Source: G965276675 sp965276675 (GTDB lineage: Bacteria; Acidobacteriota; Terriglobia; Terriglobales; Acidobacteriaceae). From it: a stretch of 64,000 nt of DNA. How positions within the stretch are numbered: position 1 is the first letter of the stretch; the number at the start of each line of letters is the position of its first letter. The notes beneath the pieces were generated by a model. The model was not told the origin of the DNA. It made no database searches and saw only the letters and a program-made list of their open reading frames with translations. Made by a program: the position numbers and the translations under genes. Below are positions 24,161 to 33,021 of the stretch, in pieces. Where the stretch lies: NCBI GenBank assembly GCA_965276675.1, contig OZ255624.1:4526001-4590000 (forward strand). Reading direction: 5' to 3'.

Positions 24161-25212
24161 CGCGTGTAGATAACGGTCCGATTGCCCTTTACCACCTGGC
24201 CTAGAACATAGAAGCTCTCCCCCAGCCGGCCAAGAAGAGACTGCGCGCGCTTAAAATTGTCCGCCGGCACAACCGCGATCAGACCGATGCCCATGTTGAA
24301 GGTGCGCAGCATCTCGTCCTGGTTGACATTGCCCAGGTCACGCAGATGTGAGAAGAGTGGCGGCAAAGGCCAGCTTCCGGTGTCGATCTCGGCCGAGAGC
24401 TTTTTCGGTAAGATGCGCGGGAGGTTTTCCGTAATCCCGCCGCCCGTGATGTGTGCCATGCCGGTGACAACGCCCGCCTTGGTGAGCTGCTGAATCACGG
24501 GCAGGTAACTGCGGTGAACTTTCATGAGCGCGGCTCCGGCTCGCTCGCGCAACTCGGGAACGCGCTGGTCAACCGTGTATCCGGCGACCTCGAAGAGCAG
24601 CTTGCGGGCAAGCGAGTAGCCGTTGGTGTGCAAGCCTGTCGATGGCAGTCCAAGGATTACGTCACCGGCACGGATACTCTTTCCGGTGATCAGACTTTTG
24701 CGGTCAACGATGCCGACGATGAACCCGGCCAGGTCGTATTCGCCATCAGCGTAGAAGCCGGGCATCTGCGCGGTCTCGCCACCGATCAGCGCGCAACCAT
24801 TCGCTTTGCAACCATTCGCGAGGCCAGTCACAATCTTCTCGATGACTTCGCTGTCGAGGCGGCCTGTGGCAAGATAATCCAGGAAAAACAAGGGCTTTGC
24901 GCCTTGCACTGCAATGTCGTTGACACAATGGTTGACCAGATCCTCGCCAACCGTGTGATGGATGCCGAGCTCAAACGCAATCTTCAGCTTGGTGCCGACG
25001 CCATCGGCGCTCGAGACCAGCACCGGATGTTTGCAGCGCTTGAGGTCGAGATTGAAGAGCGCGCCAAAGCCGCCGATACCGCCGAGCACCCGCTTGGTGA
25101 AAGTGGTCTGCGCGAGCAACTTGATGCGTTCTTTGGCGCGGTCGCCACTCGAGATATCAACGCCGGCATCGGCGTAGGTGAGGGATGCTTTCGATTTTTT
25201 AACAGCGGGCAC
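24157..25212 (-). CDS. purM: phosphoribosylformylglycinamidine cyclo-ligase (AIR synthetase)
   Basis: A 351-residue ATP-dependent enzyme of purine synthesis. It shows YADAGVDIS at the start, the ATP/substrate-loop VSSADGVGTKLKIA, the DLVNHCVNDI motif, ALIGGETAQMPGFY, and GMAHITGGGITENLPRI near the end. Length and order are normal. First gene of a purM-purN operon. The start lies 40 bp from the 3' end of the upstream adenosine deaminase gene on the same strand. Confidence 0.96.
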   Translation of the reverse strand: MPAVKKSKASLTYADAGVDISSGDRAKERIKLLAQTTFTKRVLGGIGGFGALFNLDLKRCKHPVLVSSADGVGTKLKIAFELGIHHTVGEDLVNHCVNDIAVQGAKPLFFLDYLATGRLDSEVIEKIVTGLANGCKANGCALIGGETAQMPGFYADGEYDLAGFIVGIVDRKSLITGKSIRAGDVILGLPSTGLHTNGYSLARKLLFEVAGYTVDQRVPELRERAGAALMKVHRSYLPVIQQLTKAGVVTGMAHITGGGITENLPRILPKKLSAEIDTGSWPLPPLFSHLRDLGNVNQDEMLRTFNMGIGLIAVVPADNFKRAQSLLGRLGESFYVLGQVVKGNRTVIYTR

Positions 25213-25252
25213 GCGCTCTGCACCTATGTGGATTTAGATGATGAAAGAAGGG

Positions 25253-26929
25253 TTAGTGTACCAGCGCGTGTCCGTGCTTGCGCACCGGAGAACGGGAGCT
25301 GCCGGTTGAGATCTGCGCTGATTCCTGCTCTTCCTCAAAGACCCGAAAGCGATGCTCCAGCTCCCATTCCTGCGCGGCCTTTGGATTGACTGCGAGATAG
25401 GCGGCGCATGTTCCTACGGCCGCATTGGCGGCCATCTGCACGCGGCATGGGTCGACGATCCGGGTATATGCTCCGCTACTGCCAATCCAGAGACTCGCGC
25501 CGGGAAGGAAGCTGTACTCGATGCTGTTGCGTGCGATGGCCTTCAGGTCGGAGTAGGAGAGGTGGTAGCTTCCGGCGGCGCGTTGGTACTCGTGTGTGAG
25601 GTCGATGCGCGAGACGCCTTCGTCGTCGGTTGAGAGCACGAGCGGAACGCCGAAGCGGCGATACGTCAAGAAGGGCTGGGTGTCTCCGCGCAGGTTGAGG
25701 ATGACGTCGTTGCTGGTGAGGTTAATCTCGACGGCGACGTGACGGGCGGCCATCTCGCGAAGCAAAGTCTCTGGGGAATCTTCATACATGATGTCGGCGC
25801 CGTGCCCGATGCGTTCGGCGCGCGCTACCTCCACAGCCGAGCGAATGTGAAAGGTAAGGCCCGCTGGCGGCACCAGTCCCGGCGCCAGCTCACCGGCGTG
25901 GAGCGTAACCTTCACGTGCGGATACAAGGGCCGTAGCGCTGCGATCATTACCATGTGCGGGTTGTAGTCGTGCATAGAGTAGTAGGCGTCCTCCGGCTGC
26001 ACCAGGTTGATGCCGACGACGTGCGGGTCGGCATCGGCGAGCTCGAAGCCAAGCAGGATCTGCGCGAAGACACTCTCGGGCGGATTGTCGCGCAGCACCT
26101 GGACGAGGAAGCGGATCATGACCTGGCAAGCTGGCATTGCTCCGGGGGTGCCGCAGTGCTCCAGCTCGCGCTGCTTGGCCTCGTAGCCGGCAAGTTCCTC
26201 CCGCAACGCTGGAAGCTGATCGCGCAGTCCACGGTTCAGCATTTGCTGCCGGTACGCGACGAAGTCCGGTTGGTAGCCGATCTGCTTTGCGAGTGCCACG
26301 GCGGGTGCGATGTTCGGCGTGCGCATTAGCTCTAGATATTGCTCGTTCTGCGCGGCAGCGCGCGCCGCGACCTCATCGAGCCACTCCGGGATATGGGCAT
26401 GGCTGGTGCCACTGAATTTGGCAAAGCTGTTGAAGAAGTGATCGTGGCCGGATTCGCCAGTAACCGGCACAAAGGTACGCATGGAGAAGGCGTCGACCAG
26501 CTCGTCAAACAGATGCTGGTTCCCGGGCAGCGTTGCAGCAGCGGCAGTGCCGTCTTTGCATGATTCTGGCGAGTGCAGGCTTGGCGGCGCGTTCTTGTCG
26601 CGATGAATGAATGAATCCGTAACCGGATCGACGCAGAGTCCGTCTTCGATCGCGGCGCGTATCCAGGACTCCGCGTAGACGGCACCGTCCAGATGATTGT
26701 GCAGGTCACCACCCTTGGGCATCTCGTGGAGAAAGGCTCGAAGGGCTAGCGGTCCCTCCGCACGTGCGTGCTCGAAGGCAGTGGAGGTGCGGGCCTCCGC
26801 CGCGGAAGATGCGGGCGGATGGGTGCGGACCACCTGTGCCCATGCACACGAAAGCGAGAGGGGCAGCAGGAAGACGACTGCCAACAACATCTGGAGCAAA
26901 GGAGGGCGAAGACGTAGCATAGGCGACAT
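25253..26929 (-). CDS. secreted ADA2/ADGF-like adenosine deaminase family protein
   Basis: A 558-residue protein with a signal peptide (hydrophobic core LLQMLLAVVFLLPLSLSCAWA) and an amidohydrolase barrel. The metal motif DLHNHLDG has His at about 77 and 79. HAGE carries the catalytic Glu, and the metal Asp is in LSTDDEGVSR. The phrase HEMPKGGDLHNHLDG is characteristic of ADGF/ADA2 extracellular adenosine deaminases rather than cytosolic Add. Long insertions and a polar C-terminal tail exceed the usual 350 residues of Add. ATG 26929 or 26920 are both possible starts. Its 5' end lies back to back with the six-hairpin glycosidase gene. Confidence 0.85.
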   Translation of the reverse strand: MSPMLRLRPPLLQMLLAVVFLLPLSLSCAWAQVVRTHPPASSAAEARTSTAFEHARAEGPLALRAFLHEMPKGGDLHNHLDGAVYAESWIRAAIEDGLCVDPVTDSFIHRDKNAPPSLHSPESCKDGTAAAATLPGNQHLFDELVDAFSMRTFVPVTGESGHDHFFNSFAKFSGTSHAHIPEWLDEVAARAAAQNEQYLELMRTPNIAPAVALAKQIGYQPDFVAYRQQMLNRGLRDQLPALREELAGYEAKQRELEHCGTPGAMPACQVMIRFLVQVLRDNPPESVFAQILLGFELADADPHVVGINLVQPEDAYYSMHDYNPHMVMIAALRPLYPHVKVTLHAGELAPGLVPPAGLTFHIRSAVEVARAERIGHGADIMYEDSPETLLREMAARHVAVEINLTSNDVILNLRGDTQPFLTYRRFGVPLVLSTDDEGVSRIDLTHEYQRAAGSYHLSYSDLKAIARNSIEYSFLPGASLWIGSSGAYTRIVDPCRVQMAANAAVGTCAAYLAVNPKAAQEWELEHRFRVFEEEQESAQISTGSSRSPVRKHGHALVH

Positions 26930-26951
26930 GGTCGGAAGCAGGTTCGAGCAA

Positions 26952-29552
26952 ATGAGGCGCCGGTGGCAATCCCGGCGCATGCCTAGCAGTGTAGGGCATG
27001 CCCTGCTGCTCCTGTTGTTCTTTGGTGGAGCGGGCGACATCGCGCGCGGGCAGGGCGCCCTCAAACCGGTTGCGGGCTTCCCTACCTCCGGCAACCCGCT
27101 GGTGCTTCAACAGCACACCGAGGCGCAGAAGCCATTCACGGTCGCGGGCGAATGTGGCGCGATCCTTGGCCAGCAGGACGGCCGCTTCGAGGCCTGGATT
27201 TTTCCGGTGAAGATCCTGAGCCACATGACGATCGAAGCACATGTGGATGGCTACGATGTGCCGATCGACGTGAACGCGCACGCGGCCGAGATTGAAGTGC
27301 GGCCCGACGGTACGACGATCACGTACTCGCACATCGCGTTTACTGTGCGGCAGACGATGTTTGCCACGCAATGCGGCCCGCAGTCTGCGGACGAAAGCCA
27401 GACGGGTGTGATGGCTGTCTTCGAGATTGACTCCATTCGGCCGGTGACGCTGACCTTCTCCTTCACGCCGGAGGTAAAACCGATGTGGCCGGCGCCGCAG
27501 TTTGGCGACCCGAGCCCGGAGTGGGTGCCGGCCCACGGAATAGGGAGCAGCGCGATAAACGGGATGGGGCAGAGCGAGGGCTGGTACATGCTGCATACGG
27601 ACTGGCCGGAGCTTTCGGCGGCTGTTGGCATGCCGGGCACCGTGCCGGGCATTCTGGCGCCGTACCAGGAGCGGCCAAAGACATATCCGCTGCAGCTGAT
27701 CCTGCGGTATGATCCGAAGCGCGACCGCGGACGCGCATACCCATTGACGATTGCAGTGGGTCGCACCAAGGCGGCAACTACGAAGGCGAGTCTTGGAGCG
27801 GCGATATCAACCGCAAACGCGCAGGCTGCTGCGCTCTATAAGCAAACCACTGATTACTACAGCCATTTTTTTGACACACGCATGAGCGCCGATACGCCGG
27901 ATGCTGCCTTCAATGACGACTTCCGCTGGGCGGAGATCGCGATCGACCAGCTGCGCGTGCGGCACAAGGACGAGACCGGGTTGGTGGCCGGCTTTTACTC
28001 CTCGGGCGACTCGGCGCGACCCGGCTTCGGATGGTTCTTCGGACGCGACTCCCTCTACACGCTCTATGCCATCGACAGCTATGGCGACTACAAGCTGAGC
28101 CGCGAGGAGTTGGAGTTTCTGCTCAGGCGCCAGCGCGCTGACGGCAAGATGCCGCACGAGTACGCGCAGACCGCCGACGAGGTGGACTGGGCCGCGACTC
28201 CGTATGAGTACGCCGCCGCCGACTCTACGCCGCTCTTCCTGATGGCGATGGCGGATTACATCAACGCCAGCGGCGACACTGCCTTTCTCCAGGCGCAGTG
28301 GCCTGCAGTTGAGAGGGCGTGGGAGTTTGAGCGCACACACGATTCCGATGGCGACGGCATCTATGACAACGCGCAGGGCACCGGCTGGGTGGAGAGCTGG
28401 CCGCCGGGGATGCCGCACCAGGAGGTCTACCTGGCAGCGCTCGATGAGCAGGCGAGCGGCGCGATGGCACGGCTGAGCACGCGAATGGGGAAGGCCGATG
28501 TGGCGCAGGCAGCAACGGCCCGCGCGGCGATGATCGCTGCCAAAATACCGCAGGAGTACGGGCAGCAGGACGGGATGTACGCCTTCTCCTATAACAGCGA
28601 CAAGGGTATCGATAAGGCGGCGACAATTTATCCGGCGATCGCGTGGTGGGATGGGCACTTTTCGCTGCCTGTCCCAGACGCGATGTTTCGCAGGTGGGCT
28701 TCGGCGGAGTTCTCCACCGACTGGGGAACGCGCGACGTGGGCGAGCACGAGGCGCTCTACGATCCGATCAGCTATCACCAGGGCTCAGTGTGGCCGCTGT
28801 TTACCGGATGGACCTCGGTCGCGGAGTATCGCACCGGCCGCACGCTGAGCGGCTACGCGCACCTAATGCAGGCCGCGAACTTGACCACGGCGCAGGATCT
28901 GGGCGCTGTCACTGAACTGCTGAGCGGAGACTACTTCGTGCCGTTTGGGCGCAGCACATCGCACCAGCTGTGGTCGTCCGCCGCCGTGCTGACGCCGGCA
29001 GTGCGGGGGCTCTTCGGGCTCAGCCTGGATGCGCCCTCCGGCACCATCACGGTCAACCCGCATCTACCCGCACAGTGGGACCACGCTACCTTGCGCAATG
29101 TGCGCGTGGGCGAAGCCTCTACCGACCTGAACTACACACGCGAGGGCGAGACGATGGTAGTGCGGCTCAAGCCTCGAGATGGCGGCGGGAAGCTAAAGCT
29201 GGCGAGTGGAGCGGCCGGGGCAAAGGTGCTTGCCAGTGGCCTGGAGTTAAGGGTTCCGCTGCCAATGGTGGAGGTCGGCCTAGACTACGGCGCCGATGGG
29301 GCGCTGCCGCTCCCGGGCGCCCGCACGGCGATGATGAAGGTGCTCGAGGAAAAGCGGGAGGCACATGGGCTGACGCTGCTGCTTGAAGCACAGGGCGGCA
29401 GCACGCAATCACTTGCCGTCCGCGTGAACGGCAAGGTTCATGTGACAGTGGATGGGAGCGGGGATGGCGGCACGATGGCGGACGGCAAGCTGCAGGTGCG
29501 TTTCCCCGAGGGCAGCGGCTATAAACGGCAGCAGGTAAGCCTGCGCTGGTAG
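26952..29552 (+). CDS. secreted six-hairpin glycosidase (amylo-alpha-1,6-glucosidase/trehalase-like)
   Basis: An exported protein of about 866 residues. An Arg-rich start and a hydrophobic signal core (HALLLLLFFGGAGDIA) lead into a beta-rich N-terminal domain (to about 320), and then an (alpha/alpha)6 barrel. The barrel begins at FNDDFRWAEIAIDQLRV and contains WFFGRDSLYTLYAID, GKMPHEYAQ and DSDGDGIYDNAQGTGWVESW. It ends near LWSSAAVLTPAVRGLFGL, followed by a C-terminal beta-domain. This layout is shared by debranching, trehalase-like and GH15/GH63-type enzymes; exact specificity is not decided. Start chosen at 26952; 26928 is also possible. Confidence 0.75.
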   Translation: MRRRWQSRRMPSSVGHALLLLLFFGGAGDIARGQGALKPVAGFPTSGNPLVLQQHTEAQKPFTVAGECGAILGQQDGRFEAWIFPVKILSHMTIEAHVDGYDVPIDVNAHAAEIEVRPDGTTITYSHIAFTVRQTMFATQCGPQSADESQTGVMAVFEIDSIRPVTLTFSFTPEVKPMWPAPQFGDPSPEWVPAHGIGSSAINGMGQSEGWYMLHTDWPELSAAVGMPGTVPGILAPYQERPKTYPLQLILRYDPKRDRGRAYPLTIAVGRTKAATTKASLGAAISTANAQAAALYKQTTDYYSHFFDTRMSADTPDAAFNDDFRWAEIAIDQLRVRHKDETGLVAGFYSSGDSARPGFGWFFGRDSLYTLYAIDSYGDYKLSREELEFLLRRQRADGKMPHEYAQTADEVDWAATPYEYAAADSTPLFLMAMADYINASGDTAFLQAQWPAVERAWEFERTHDSDGDGIYDNAQGTGWVESWPPGMPHQEVYLAALDEQASGAMARLSTRMGKADVAQAATARAAMIAAKIPQEYGQQDGMYAFSYNSDKGIDKAATIYPAIAWWDGHFSLPVPDAMFRRWASAEFSTDWGTRDVGEHEALYDPISYHQGSVWPLFTGWTSVAEYRTGRTLSGYAHLMQAANLTTAQDLGAVTELLSGDYFVPFGRSTSHQLWSSAAVLTPAVRGLFGLSLDAPSGTITVNPHLPAQWDHATLRNVRVGEASTDLNYTREGETMVVRLKPRDGGGKLKLASGAAGAKVLASGLELRVPLPMVEVGLDYGADGALPLPGARTAMMKVLEEKREAHGLTLLLEAQGGSTQSLAVRVNGKVHVTVDGSGDGGTMADGKLQVRFPEGSGYKRQQVSLRW

Positions 29553-29720
29553 TTGGAGGGCGAGGGCTTGGCTCCTTTGGGAGACGGTTGTTATACTGGC
29601 GAAGTTGTTTGCCGCTACGCCAGGCATTTGGTGTTAGATGGAATGGCTCTTCCCATAGAGCTTGAGGTAGGTCGGCAGCGACTCACCACAGTGCAGATAA
29701 CATCACCAGCACGCAAAGCT

Positions 29721-29795
29721 GGCCAGATAGCTCAGTGGTAGAGCGCGGCCCTGAAAAGGCCGGCGTCGGCGGTTCGATCCCGTCTCTGGCCACCA
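29721..29795 (+). tRNA. tRNA-Phe (GAA anticodon)
   Basis: The acceptor arms GGCCAGA and TCTGGCC pair, the D arm is GCTC..GAGC, and the anticodon arm CGGCC-CTGAAAA-GGCCG gives GAA. The T loop is TTCGATC. Discriminator A and encoded CCA end at 29795. It stands alone, 168 bp after the glycosidase gene. Confidence 0.95.
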
Positions 29796-29868
29796 CTTCT
29801 CTCATGTAAAAACCTCCGCCCTACCCCGCTCTCTTGCGGCTGACGGCACGCCCCACAAATGACCGCGT

Positions 29869-30711
29869 CTAGTGACCGGCGCGCGCGGACTCCAGGTCCG
29901 CATTGATGTTGAGTGGTGCGCCGCCGGCCACCTTCATGGTGCGCGACCAGGGCTTATATCCACGCTTCTTCACTGCGATGGTGTGATCGCCGGGGATGAG
30001 CTGCAGTTGCGATGGCGTACTGCCGACGTAGTTGCCGTCGACCTCTACATCGGCACCGGCGGGGCTGGAGGTGACCGCGGCCGTTGCTGTAGCAGGTGCT
30101 GGTGGGGCGGCTGCTTTGCTCGTCTCTGCCATGGCGGGCGAGCCGCTGGTCGCGGGAGCTCCGCTAAAGCGGGCAAGATCGATCGGGATGTCGCCGTTGG
30201 TATAGGCAGTGATCTCCGTGCCCTTCGGGATGGTGATGTCCTTGCCGTGCATCAGCAGGAAAAACGGCGCGGCCGGCCAGAGCACCAACGACGTCGCGAC
30301 CATAGCCCCGGTCATCGCTCCGGTGTGTCCACCGCCCTTGCCGCCCTGGGTTCCGCGCAGGGGAATCTTCTCGCCGTCTGCCAGGCGGACGGAGTCAATG
30401 TTGACATCCAGCTTGCCGCCCCGGGCCATTCGCTTTTTCGCTTCCGCATTCGTCACCGTTGCAGTTGCATTACTGCCGCGCGGGATAACTACGGCGCCAT
30501 TGACGCGCACCTCTTCCACTACTTCGAAGTCGACCGTGTCGCCCGTATGAGCGTCGGCTGAAGAGAGATTCCGTCCAAGGCGCAATTTGATGGGCGTACC
30601 GTCCTGGAGCGTGGGCTGGTTCGCGGCGTGGGCTAATGTGACAGTAGGAAGATAGGAAAGCTGGACGGTAGCAAGAGCCGCGCAGAGCAGGATGCTGGAG
30701 AGACGCTTCAT
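29869..30711 (-). CDS. secreted PEGA-domain protein
   Basis: A 280-residue exported protein. Signal peptide about 1-28. A beta-rich domain follows (QPTLQDGTPIKLRLGRNLSSADAHTG ... VVIPRGSNATATV), then a glycine zipper and hydrophobic patch, an Ala/Pro/Thr-rich linker (about 185-210), and a C-terminal PEGA domain (SSPAGADVEVDGNYVGSTPS ... KKRGYKPWSR). PEGA domains occur in surface or cell-wall proteins. The ATG at 30711 has GAGGAAC directly upstream. The first domain resembles the one in the protein at 58878-59477. Confidence 0.8.
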   Translation of the reverse strand: MKRLSSILLCAALATVQLSYLPTVTLAHAANQPTLQDGTPIKLRLGRNLSSADAHTGDTVDFEVVEEVRVNGAVVIPRGSNATATVTNAEAKKRMARGGKLDVNIDSVRLADGEKIPLRGTQGGKGGGHTGAMTGAMVATSLVLWPAAPFFLLMHGKDITIPKGTEITAYTNGDIPIDLARFSGAPATSGSPAMAETSKAAAPPAPATATAAVTSSPAGADVEVDGNYVGSTPSQLQLIPGDHTIAVKKRGYKPWSRTMKVAGGAPLNINADLESARAGH

Positions 30712-30911
30712 AGTTCCTCGGGGGGAGGAGGTTAGGTAGGAGAAAGGTAGCAATGCGCCCCGGCCGAGTAAACAAAAAAGTGCTCTAAAATCGGGGAATA
30801 CCGGCCAGGTGAAGGTTAATTTTTGAGTATCGGCCACGGGACACTTGGTCAGTCATCGCTCCTTTTAACTGGGCCGGGTTGCTTAGCCCGCCGGAGAAGA
30901 GGGCGACATCG

Positions 30912-31457
30912 TTGAGGCACAGAACATTGCAGAAGCACCTGACTGCCCCGCTTATTCTCACGCTGGAGTTAAGCCGCGAGAGCTTCGCGTTCTTTGATAG
31001 CCTGCGCACACAGTACTTTCCCCAGCATCGGAATTTGGTTCCTGCGCACCTGACGCTGTTTCACAAGCTTCCGGGCGAGCCGTATCCGTCGATCGGGCAG
31101 TTGCTAGCCGAGCTCTGTGCTGGGATGACACCTCTGGCACTTGAGGCGAACGACGTCGTAATGCTGGGTCGCGGTGTGGCGTTCCGAGTGGAGGCGCCAG
31201 CGCTCTTTCAGCTGCATGAGCGGCTGGTGCGGGAGTGGGCGGATTGGCTCTCGCCGCAGGATCGGCAGGGCTTCCGTCCGCATGTGGTCGTCCAGAACAA
31301 AGTGGAAGGGGGCGAAGCCAAAGTGCTCTTTCAGCAGCTCTCGGCGAGCTTTCGCCCCTTTCCTGTAGAAGCGGTTGGGTTACATCTGTGGCGCTACCTG
31401 GGCGGCCCCTGGGAGCACGCGGCGCTCTTCCCTTTCGCTACGGCCGTATCTGTTTAA
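30912..31457 (+). CDS. 2H phosphoesterase (2'-5' RNA ligase-like)
   Basis: A 2H-superfamily protein of about 181 residues, which usually hydrolyses or ligates 2',3'-cyclic phosphates. The first motif is HLTLFHKL (HxTx); the second is HVVVQNKV, where Thr is replaced by Val. No ATG gives a family-like start: a TTG at 30912, preceded by GGAGAAGAGGG, is preferred, with TTG 30879 as alternative. It stands divergent from the PEGA gene. Whether it is still active with the altered second motif is open. Confidence 0.7.
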   Translation: MRHRTLQKHLTAPLILTLELSRESFAFFDSLRTQYFPQHRNLVPAHLTLFHKLPGEPYPSIGQLLAELCAGMTPLALEANDVVMLGRGVAFRVEAPALFQLHERLVREWADWLSPQDRQGFRPHVVVQNKVEGGEAKVLFQQLSASFRPFPVEAVGLHLWRYLGGPWEHAALFPFATAVSV

Positions 31458-31568
31458 TTGCCCATCCCTGCTTGATTGCATCGAGACGAGCTTCGAACCC
31501 CAATAGCGCACCCGATCCTGATGACATCTCAACGATTAAGGGTGTCGGATTCGCCCCGGGGAGAGGCT

Positions 31569-32822
31569 ATGGATCGGCGGTCATTCGTGAGGCAGGGCAG
31601 CACACTTTTGGCGCTTTCGGGCGCGGCTCCGCTCTTTGCGGCAGAGGCGCAGGTAAACACCGGCACGGTGCACGGCGGCAAGGTGGAGTTCCCGCCGATC
31701 GCGGCGTCGACAGAGTCGGAGGGAAAGCCTCCGAATCCCGCGCCGGCGGATCAGCGTGTTGGCTTTGCGGTGGTGGGCCTGGGGCGGCTCGCTGTAGAGG
31801 AGATCCTGCCGGCATTCGCGCGGGCCAAGCACGCCAGGCTGGTGGCGCTGGTGAGTGGCACAGCCGACAAGGCGCAGGCTCTTGCTGCTCAGTACGGTGT
31901 CGCGTCAAAGCACATCTACGATTACAGATCTTTTGAAAGCATGCAGGACAATCCCGAGATCCAGGCGGTCTACATCGTGCTGCCGAACTCGATGCACTGC
32001 GAGTACACGGTTCGCGCAGCCGCAACGGCCAAGCATGTGCTATGTGAAAAGCCGATGGCGGTCAGTCCGGCGGAATGCGAGCAGATGATCGCGGCATGCG
32101 CCAAGGCGGATCGCAAGCTGATGATCGCCTATCGCATGCAGTATGAACCCTACACGCGAGAGCTGATCTGGATGACGCGCGCTGGCGAGTTTGGCAAACT
32201 GACGACCATCACTTCTGTGCATAATCAAAACCAAGGAACGCCGAAACAGTGGCGGTTACAGAAGAAGATGGCCGGTGGAGGATCGCTGTACGACATCGGC
32301 ATCTACTCGCAAAATGCAGCGCGCTACGTTACCGGCGAGGAGCCCGTCGAGGTGAGCGCGCGTATTTTCAGCACGCCGGGCGATTCCCGTTTCAAAGAAG
32401 TAGAGGAGACCGTCTCGTGGACGCTGCGCTTTCCGAGCGGCTGCATAGCGACACTCTCCACCAGCTATGGAGCGCACAAGAAGGCGACACTCAGCGTAAA
32501 CGGAGCGGAAGCAGTTGCGGTAATGGACCCGGCGTTTCCGTATCAGGGACAGCAGCTCAAGGTAAGCAAGAAGGTCAGTGACAGATTCCAGAACGAGACG
32601 CAGTGGAAGACCACGCCCAAGGACCAGTTTGCGCTGGAGCTGGACCACATGGCGCAATGCATCAAGAACAATGTGAGGCCGCATACGCCGGGCGAAGAGG
32701 GGCTCGCCGATCAACGCGTGATGGAGGCTGTCTATAAATCCGCGGCAACTGGACGTGTGGTGGACCTACCGCGAATAGAAGGGCTGGACACCACACGCGG
32801 GCCAGCACCGGAGCAGGATTAG
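31569..32822 (+). CDS. Tat-exported Gfo/Idh/MocA-family oxidoreductase
   Basis: A 417-residue NAD(P)-dependent sugar oxidoreductase with a twin-arginine signal (DRRSFVRQGSTLLALSGAAPLFA). The dinucleotide fold shows FAVVGLGRLAVEEILPAF, followed by the VYIVLPNSMHCEYTVRAA and HVLCEKPMAVS motif with the catalytic Lys of EKP. The C-terminal domain has AGGGSLYDIGIYSQNAARY. Exported members resemble glucose-fructose oxidoreductase, which carries its NADP through the Tat pathway. GAGAGG precedes the ATG. The gene may be co-transcribed with the GH5 glycosidase downstream. Confidence 0.9.
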   Translation: MDRRSFVRQGSTLLALSGAAPLFAAEAQVNTGTVHGGKVEFPPIAASTESEGKPPNPAPADQRVGFAVVGLGRLAVEEILPAFARAKHARLVALVSGTADKAQALAAQYGVASKHIYDYRSFESMQDNPEIQAVYIVLPNSMHCEYTVRAAATAKHVLCEKPMAVSPAECEQMIAACAKADRKLMIAYRMQYEPYTRELIWMTRAGEFGKLTTITSVHNQNQGTPKQWRLQKKMAGGGSLYDIGIYSQNAARYVTGEEPVEVSARIFSTPGDSRFKEVEETVSWTLRFPSGCIATLSTSYGAHKKATLSVNGAEAVAVMDPAFPYQGQQLKVSKKVSDRFQNETQWKTTPKDQFALELDHMAQCIKNNVRPHTPGEEGLADQRVMEAVYKSAATGRVVDLPRIEGLDTTRGPAPEQD

Positions 32823-32849
32823 GGACAGTGCAGCTCGCACGGTCTAATT

Positions 32850-32907
32850 AAGGGGATGCCAGGAAGTGCTCCGCCGTGCGCAGTGTCGGTGCTGGGGGCA
32901 TCCTCTT
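32850..32907 (+). terminator. hairpin between Gfo/Idh and GH5 genes
   Basis: AAGGGGATGCC and GGCATCCTCTT pair at 10 of 11 positions around a 36-nt loop, followed by TCT. It lies 28 bp after the oxidoreductase stop. A weak terminator or leader structure. Confidence 0.35.
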
Positions 32908-33021
32908 CTGGCTCACATCAACTGCCCGGAAAGTAACTCTCCAGTCACTGTGCACGCGGAACACACAGACCCACCGCGAAAGTAGGGGTCGCCCCGTTGA
33001 CGCCAGTGATACAAACGATGC

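Noticed and set aside
28643..29386. Plus-strand frames overlapping the six-hairpin glycosidase in other phases
   Set aside because: Their sequences are Arg/Gly-rich shadows; the long in-frame protein has conserved motifs throughout.
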